A DNA stretch of 11,046 nt from Schizochytrium sp. CCTCC M209059. Lineage: Eukaryota; Sar; Bigyra; Thraustochytrida; Thraustochytriidae. Location: positions 684,440 to 695,485 of the forward strand of contig KN805383.1 in NCBI GenBank assembly GCA_000818945.1, written 5' to 3'. The notes under the pieces are model-generated. The model made no database searches. It saw only the letters and a list, made by a program, of their open reading frames with translations, and had not been told where the DNA came from. The position numbers and the translations under genes are program-made. This document shows positions 7,291 through 11,046 of this stretch, in pieces. Within the stretch, counting starts at the first letter, position 1. The number at the start of each line of letters is the position of its first letter.

Positions 7291-7332
7291 GAGAGACCTC
7301 GACTTGCGTCTTTGTCTGCGATAAGGTCTCTC
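7291..7332. promoter_or_regulatory. 9-bp inverted repeat GAGAGACCT / AGGTCTCTC
   Basis: GAGAGACCT at 7291-7299 and AGGTCTCTC at 7324-7332 are reverse complements separated by 24 bases. GAGAGACC occurs once more at 7153-7160. It lies next to the GTGACTTC inverted repeat in the AP2 gene upstream region. Confidence 0.35.
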
Positions 7333-7769
7333 ACGCCCTGAACGGTTGCTTCCTTTCTGCGGCAAGCAGACCAGGCGGAGGCAAGGGCCCGGTGGACGAC
7401 GAGAAACCCCGCGGAGGGCCCCTACCCCTTCCCCGCTTCTCCTTGTCCCAGGCGCGCGCGCGCAGCCGTAAAACTCGGCGAAGAACCGTGACCACGGACG
7501 ATCGATGGAGCTGCCGCTCCCTGGCAGGCGTAGGCCCTCTGCGAGGCCGGCGCTTTCCTTGGGCGCCGTTGAGAAGAGACCACGGGAGAGTGCGTCGGCG
7601 CTATAGCCACGGAGCTCAGGCGCGCACAGACGCTGTGTAAAGGCCAGGAGTCCGCTCGCACAGGCTGCGCAGGGAGACGCGCGCTCGCGCGGTTGGAGGT
7701 CCCGAGCCGGGGCTTGAAGGGATTACCCGGCGCGCGACTGCGAGGGGGTGTCCCTGCACCTGACTTACA

Positions 7770-7783
7770 CTGTGGATCCACAG
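7770..7783. promoter_or_regulatory. 14-bp perfect palindrome
   Basis: CTGTGGATCCACAG is perfectly self-complementary. It lies about 790 bases upstream of the AP2-protein start codon. It is a candidate dimer-binding site only by its symmetry. Confidence 0.3.
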
Positions 7784-8052
7784 CTATTGCGCTCTAGGAG
7801 GTGTATACAGCGGTCCGCAAGCTAGTTGACCCCGCACGGGAATATCTGTGGGCTCCCCTCTGAGCGCGGGCAGAGGCGGACGTGCAAATGAATCCCCGCT
7901 GCGGGTCCCCGCACTTCCGATAGCTCGCGCTTGCGGTGGAAGCGAAGCAAACAACGATCGATCGAACGCACGCGCGGACACCTTGCTTCCCCTCACGCGC
8001 GCGTCAAGGCTTCAGAAGTCTTGGTCCAGGAGACTCAACTCTGCGCTCTGCT

Positions 8053-8143
8053 CCTCCTGCTCCTGCTCCTGCTCCTGCTCTTCTTGCTGCTCTTGCTGCT
8101 CTTGCTGTCTGTCCGTCTGTCTGTCTGTCTGTCTGTCTGTTTG
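8053..8143. repeat. Compound repeat: CTCCTG, TCTTGCTGC, then (CTGT)n
   Basis: Three different repeats abut. CTCCTG hexamers occupy about 8053-8079. A nine-base TCTTGCTGC unit, about three copies, runs to about 8107. A CTGT tetramer run follows at 8105-8143 with one substitution (CCGT). All are pyrimidine-rich on the plus strand. Confidence 0.85.
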
Positions 8144-8521
8144 TATATTTGTTCGTCTGCCCAACTTGACTTGGTATACCAGGGAATAAGGCTCTCTCTA
8201 CCTTGCCGCCGCCGCTTCTTGCTTGCGGCCAGCCGGCTGCTTCCCGCTTCGCCTTCGCTTTCCCCTCGCCTGGTGCCTCTCGCGCTCGCTGCGCCCTCCT
8301 CGGCCCCCGATCCTGCCCTGGCCGACCTGACCAGCAGCGTCGAACGGCTAATGGCCCAGCGCGCTAGCCGGCGGCTCCGAGAGAGTTCCGAGGTGGTTGC
8401 CGGAAACACGCCCGACCGACCTCGAGTGCGCGCGAGAGAAGTAAGAGTGAGGGAAGGACCTGTATAATACGCGCTAACGAGTGGTCTGTGAAAGGACGCG
8501 ACACGTGCGTTTCCCCGAGAA

Positions 8522-8561
8522 GCAATGCGATGCAATGCAATGTGGATGCAATGCAATGCAG
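8522..8561. repeat. GCAAT pentanucleotide repeat
   Basis: GCAAT/ATGCA pentamers in two blocks are separated by a short variant (GTGGATGC). About seven recognisable units are present, moderately decayed. Confidence 0.75.
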
Positions 8562-8776
8562 AACAACGCGAGAAAGGCACAAGAAGCCGGGGAGAAACGC
8601 ACAAGGGCAAAGGCTGATCGGCTGGCTTTTACTGCTGCTGGTACGACTGCAGAGGCGAAAGAGCGAGCGCTGGCGAGCCGAGAAAGCGGCGCGGAGTACA
8701 CGGGTTTCGTGCTTTTTTTCCCGAAACTTCGCGCGAGCGAGGGCAAGCAAGCGCAAGGGAAGCTGTCAGCGCACTC

Positions 8777-8799
8777 GAGCGAGCGGTCAGCGCTCGCTC
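8777..8799. other. Perfect 9-bp hairpin
   Basis: GAGCGAGCG at 8777-8785 and CGCTCGCTC at 8791-8799 form a 9-bp stem with the five-base loop GTCAG. Seven of nine pairs are G-C. There is no U-tract typical of a bacterial terminator. In this eukaryotic context the role is unknown. Confidence 0.4.
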
Positions 8800-8978
8800 C
8801 TCCGGCTCCGATCCAGGTGCGGGGCGAGGCTCCGCAGTCCTCTATCCCGCGACACACACCCAGGGGAGGCAAACGTCAGTAGACGGCCGGAAGGTGTGGG
8901 GCTGCTCCACTGAGCAGGAACCCGCGGCTGTGGCCTCTTGCTCTCCTAAGAGGCTTTGGCGGGCACTGGACAGATAAA

Positions 8979-8993
8979 ACGAACGAACGAACG
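8979..8993. repeat. Short ACGA tetranucleotide run
   Basis: Nearly four ACGA units directly after GATAAAAC. The run is short and of low significance alone, but it adds to the series of different short tandem units in the region. Confidence 0.6.
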
Positions 8994-9240
8994 CTCGCGA
9001 CCTTTTCGTGGGTTACACCACACCAAAACTCCTGAGAGGAGGCGTGGTGCCCGCTCTACTTGCCTTTTTGACGCGGTTGGCTGCGGTCAACAACACGAGA
9101 CGCAAAAATGCGAAAAGCTACAGCCACGCTGCAGCCACGTTCACACGCACGCGAGAACAGGCGGACGTGCCCGCGCCGACACGCTTGACGCTCCGCTCTG
9201 CTCTGCTCCTCTCTGCACTACTTTGATAAGCTCCGCCGCG

Positions 9241-9278
9241 GCGACTGACAGCGACCGCGACTGCGACTGCGACTGACC
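9241..9278. repeat. GCGACT hexanucleotide repeat
   Basis: About six GCGACT/GCGACC-type hexamers with a few changes, and similar GCGACTGACC pieces shortly after (9300-9310). Confidence 0.7.
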
Positions 9279-9339
9279 TTCAGGAAGACTGATGCTCAGG
9301 GCGACTGACCGTCAGACCAGGCCAGGAGCAGCAGCAATC

Positions 9340-9351
9340 TCTCACGTGAGA
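9340..9351. promoter_or_regulatory. 12-bp palindrome with CACGTG core
   Basis: TCTCACGTGAGA is a perfect palindrome centred on CACGTG, the E-box/G-box bound by bHLH and bZIP dimers in other eukaryotes. No gene lies nearby on either strand, so its relevance is uncertain. Confidence 0.35.
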
Positions 9352-9524
9352 ACGCACCCCGCGATCCTAGACCGCCGCCCTCGCTCGCTACAACCTGTTG
9401 CCCAAAACTAGCGAGCGTCCGATCGACTGCACCGAGCGAGCGGGCCAATGACCAAGCGACCTGCGCAAGAAAAGCAAGTTACCGGCGGCCGGCGTCCGTC
9501 CAGACGAGCTCGCAAGCCAGCAAG

Positions 9525-9556
9525 CCTTGTCTTGTTTTGTCTTGCCTTGCCTTGTC
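9525..9556. repeat. Degenerate CTTGC/CTTGT repeat
   Basis: A short run of CCTTG, TCTTG and TTTTG pentamers about 100 bases before the perfect TTGCC array. It is probably a related but decayed stretch of the same motif. Confidence 0.7.
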
Positions 9557-9659
9557 TCTCCGAGCGTGCAGACGCGCGCGAGGCGTGCGAGGCGGCCCGC
9601 CACGCGGACCGCTCGGGTCGGAGTTCCGGGTTTGCCGGCGCTCGATCTCGCTCGCTTCA

Positions 9660-9724
9660 CTTGCCTTGCCTTGCCTTGCCTTGCCTTGCCTTGCCTTGCC
9701 TTGCCTTGCCTTGCCTTGCCTTGC
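9660..9724. repeat. (TTGCC)13 perfect pentanucleotide microsatellite
   Basis: Sixty-five bases of TTGCC, 13 units, without mismatch. Like the CTCGT array it is perfect and pyrimidine-rich on the plus strand. It is the second longest clean array of the window. Confidence 0.95.
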
Positions 9725-9832
9725 ACTGTCGTGCCTCGCCAGGCTGCGTGCCACTGCAGGTCTCGCCTGGGCTGGCTGGCAGAGAGAGCCTGGTTGGCTG
9801 GCGGTCTCCCTATTCCTAAGAGAAGCTGTCTG

Positions 9833-9870
9833 CTTACCTTACCTTACCTTGGCGCCCTCGCCCTCGCCGC
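9833..9870. repeat. CTTAC pentamer run followed by CCTCGC hexamers
   Basis: CTTAC is repeated about 3.6 times at 9833-9850, then CCCTCG/CCTCGC hexamers continue to about 9870. The CTTAC motif differs from the common TTAGGG and TTTAGGG telomere types and is too short to be telomeric. Confidence 0.65.
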
Positions 9871-9941
9871 CGACGCAAGTCGTGGACGCTCGCGCGCTTG
9901 CACGTCCCGCGCCCCGACGTCCGCTGCTGCAGACCGCAGCG

Positions 9942-9961
9942 GCTCTCGACCGGTCGAGAGC
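9942..9961. promoter_or_regulatory. Perfect 20-bp palindrome
   Basis: GCTCTCGACC is followed at once by its reverse complement GGTCGAGAGC, so all 20 bases pair. By chance one such palindrome is expected about once per million bases. It is preceded by a 7-bp inverted repeat (CCGCTGC 9921-9927, GCAGCGG 9936-9942) and followed by a GTGGGC array and a TATA-like box about 37 bases on. This layout fits an upstream operator-like site of a plus-strand promoter. Confidence 0.5.
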
Positions 9962-9993
9962 GTGGGCGTGGGCGTGGGCGTGAGCGTGAGGGG
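9962..9993. repeat. GTGGGC hexanucleotide repeat
   Basis: Three GTGGGC units and two GTGAGC-like units follow directly after the 20-bp palindrome. The G-triplets at 9964, 9970 and 9976 plus the run at 9990-9993 could form a G-quadruplex with one long loop. Confidence 0.8.
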
Positions 9994-9995
9994 CT

Positions 9996-10010
9996 GGGAT
10001 AAAAGGCGGG
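9996..10010 (+). promoter_or_regulatory. TATA-like box
   Basis: GGGATAAAAGGCGGG is an A/T-rich core between GC-rich flanks, similar to a TATA box with G in place of the first T. It lies 35-45 bases after the 20-bp palindrome. There is no supported coding frame in the following 900 bases, so it would serve a non-coding RNA, a spliced leader exon or nothing. Confidence 0.35.
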
Positions 10011-10087
10011 TGCCCAGGCGGCCGCGAGCTGGTGCTGCGAAGGGACACCCGCAGAGCAAATAGACGGACGCTCTTCGATAGCAAGTT

Positions 10088-10132
10088 CTAGCTAGCTAGC
10101 TAGCTAGCTAGCTAACTGGCTGGCTGGCTGGC
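10088..10132. repeat. (CTAG)n then (CTGG)n tetranucleotide repeats
   Basis: Almost seven CTAG units (10088-10114), then one base, then about four CTGG units (10116-10132). The two units differ by a single base, so one array may have arisen from the other by a point change and expansion. Confidence 0.9.
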
Positions 10133-10364
10133 AAGCTAGATGGACCGGGTGAGCTCCAGGCGGGAAAATGCAGAACGACCTGGGCAATGAACCCTTGCGC
10201 TTGCCCCAGGAAGCTTGGCTGCTTGGCTGGTTGGTGCGCAGACCTTGGTCCTGCGAGATCGGGATCAACGCGTCGGCTAGTAGCACCGACCAGGTCAGCT
10301 AGCTTAGCTGTCCAGCCACTCACGTTTTTCCTGCTAATAGTAGAACGGAAAGGAAAATAGCCCA

Positions 10365-10413
10365 GTAATGTGTCCACTTGAGTCCTTGTAATGCGTCCAC
10401 TTGAGTGCTTGTA
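10365..10413. repeat. 23-bp tandem duplication
   Basis: Two adjacent copies of a 23-bp unit beginning GTAATG and containing TCCACTTGAGT differ at two positions. A partial third start (GTA) follows. This unit is longer and more complex than the microsatellites around it. Confidence 0.8.
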
Positions 10414-10828
10414 GCCACTCGTCACCCTGCGCGGAGTGTAGCGGAGTGCGTAGGTGGCGCGATGAGACACTCTCAAGCAGCGTCTTCAAAGTGGTTGCGG
10501 TGAGCGCGAAGCTGCTGCGTTTGATTTACCACTGTGCTTTGCGCTGCGTTGCAGCTTCTTTAATGTGCCCGCGTGGCCTTTCGAGCGTGTTGTCCCTTGA
10601 TACGAATGTGCGCCCTTGCGAGACGCCAGTCAGCCTTTTCTTGTTGCACACTAGTCACGGCAATCAACCTCCCACCAAGCCCGGCAATGACAGACAAGGT
10701 TGTCGATGGCCCTTGCAACGCGTCCTGTCGAGCGTGATCCCTAAAGCCTGCACCGTGCGATCTCCGTAGCTCGAGGCAAATTGTCTGCTTGTTAATTTCT
10801 CTGAATCGATCGTGAGATGGGTGAGGTT

Positions 10829-10840
10829 GGGGGGGGGGGG
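10829..10840. repeat. G12 homopolymer
   Basis: Twelve consecutive G, preceded by ATGGGTGAGGTT and followed by an A-rich run. It is a G-quadruplex candidate together with the upstream GGG, and also a place where sequencing length errors are likely. Confidence 0.85.
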
Positions 10841-10949
10841 AAGAAAAGAATCTAAAAACTAGCCTTGCAAGTCTTTTGAAAGTCGCAGCCTGCGCAGATT
10901 GTTTGGTTTCACTCGCTTTTGGCTTGACTTGGCTTGCTTTGGGCTTGTC

Positions 10950-11045
10950 TCAGCGGTCTTTTTCTCCCTTTTCGTCGTCCTTTTCCGGCCCGACCTCCCT
11001 CGGGCTTCTTCTAACTTCGGCGTCCTCGTTGTCTGCCTTTTTCGA
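10950..11045 (-). CDS. Possible C-terminal end of a further minus-strand gene (partial)
   Basis: A minus-strand frame open to the window edge encodes 31 residues and stops with TGA at 10950-10952. The peptide is strongly charged (SKKADNEDAEV near the visible start, EKDDEKGEKDR at the end), like a disordered nuclear-protein tail. Several codons are the G/C-ending GAC, GAG, AAG and GCC. If real, the gene starts beyond the window and would be the third in tandem on this strand. Against it, the neighbouring minus-strand frame is also open (stop at 10859-10861) and gives a very basic peptide, and both could simply reflect purine-rich DNA. I do not recognise a family. Confidence 0.28.
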   Translation of the reverse strand, partial: SKKADNEDAEVRRSPREVGPEKDDEKGEKDR

Positions 11046-11046
11046 T

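Larger units (their letters stand above)
6981..8000. other. AP2 gene upstream region, no supported gene
   Basis: GC-rich DNA without a recognisable protein. Frames are open on both strands, but their translations are Arg/Ser/Pro-rich and unlike any family I know. Items seen are a CTGGTG hexamer run (7092-7116), three AGACC units (7221-7235), repeated GAAGTCAC and GAGAGACC motifs in both orientations (7153-7332), and a 14-bp palindrome (7770-7783). The proximal part is likely the AP2 gene promoter and 5' leader. No clear TATA box is visible on the minus strand. Confidence 0.55.
8001..9000. other. Microsatellite-rich non-coding stretch
   Basis: No gene is supported. A plus-strand frame with a long Leu run, which looks like a membrane segment, is simply the CTCCTG/TCTTGCTGC repeats translated. 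Apart from the repeats listed separately I note a CACGTG at 8502-8507, a TATAAT at about 8463-8468, a hairpin at 8777-8799 and a 7-bp hairpin at 8933-8954 (GCCTCTT / AAGAGGC). Confidence 0.55.
9001..10085. other. Non-coding stretch with TTGCC array and putative plus-strand promoter
   Basis: No gene is supported. Long frames in all phases cross the TTGCC pentamer array and give five-residue peptide repeats (LPCLA, GKARQ). Landmarks are a GACTGC repeat, a 12-bp CACGTG palindrome, two TTGCC-type repeats, a TTACC run, a 20-bp palindrome, a GTGGGC repeat and a TATA-like box. The last three lie close together and could be a promoter reading to the right. Confidence 0.55.
10086..10949. other. Lower-GC non-coding stretch near right edge
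   Basis: No gene is supported; a 122-codon plus-strand frame at 10401-10769 shows no recognisable motif. Composition is less GC-rich from about 10330, as in the 3' flank of UTP25. The stretch holds the CTAG/CTGG repeats, a 23-bp tandem duplication, a run of 12 G and a GGCTTG-type repeat (about 10917-10946). If the frame at the right edge is a real minus-strand gene end, this is its 3' flank. Confidence 0.5.

Noticed and set aside
7931..8467. 178-codon plus-strand frame with Leu-rich stretch
   Set aside because: The Leu run comes from CTCCTG and TCTTGCTGC repeats and the SVCLSVCL part from the CTGT array. The rest is not recognisable.
9833..9850. Telomere-like repeat (CTTAC)n
   Set aside because: Fewer than four units, and a motif unlike the TTAGGG or TTTAGGG types.
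9388..9983. Frames with GKARQ or LPCLA peptide repeats
   Set aside because: These are the TTGCC pentamer array translated in the different phases on both strands.
6981..11046. tRNA, rRNA or transposon remnants
   Set aside because: I looked for tRNA A/B-box patterns, target-site duplications, long terminal inverted repeats and reverse transcriptase or transposase motifs, and found none. A covariance-model scan would be decisive for RNA genes.

Overview
This window looks like nuclear DNA from a microbial eukaryote. It is GC-rich. It carries two long intronless protein genes, both on the minus strand, set in long non-coding stretches full of tetra- to hexanucleotide microsatellites. A plant-like AP2 DNA-binding domain inside an otherwise glutamine-rich protein, compact uninterrupted genes and high GC together suggest a protist, most likely a stramenopile of the thraustochytrid (labyrinthulomycete) type. 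That placement is inference from gene style, not from a diagnostic marker.

Layout, left to right. Positions 1-966 are very GC-rich, with no convincing gene and several short-unit repeats, including a 72-bp CTCGT array and a G-quadruplex candidate. Positions 967-1520 are less GC-rich and form the 3' flank of the first gene. Positions 1521-4496 (minus) encode a 991-residue homologue of Utp25/Def, a degenerate DEAD-box-like factor of the small-subunit processome in the nucleolus. Positions 4497-4970 form a 474-bp intergenic region: the U-rich 3' flank of the upstream gene, then a compact Utp25 promoter with a perfect 16-bp palindrome, a GGTC tetranucleotide array and a TCTCGCGAGA element. Positions 4971-6980 (minus) encode a 669-residue protein, about one quarter glutamine, with a single AP2/ERF domain near the C-terminus. 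It is probably a transcription factor.

Positions 6981 to about 10949 are almost 4 kb in which I find no supportable gene. The stretch holds many microsatellites with different unit sequences, palindromes of 12, 14 and 20 bp, several hairpins, and a TATA-like box just downstream of the 20-bp palindrome. At the right edge, 10950-11045 on the minus strand, a short frame encoding a highly charged peptide runs off the window. It could be the C-terminal end of a third tandem minus-strand gene, but the support is weak.

The two genes have no obvious joint pathway: one acts in ribosome biogenesis, the other presumably in transcription. I see no mobile element, CRISPR array, tRNA, rRNA or multi-gene cassette. 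The most interesting material is regulatory: the GACC/GGTC palindromes and arrays, and the large non-coding region upstream of the AP2 gene.
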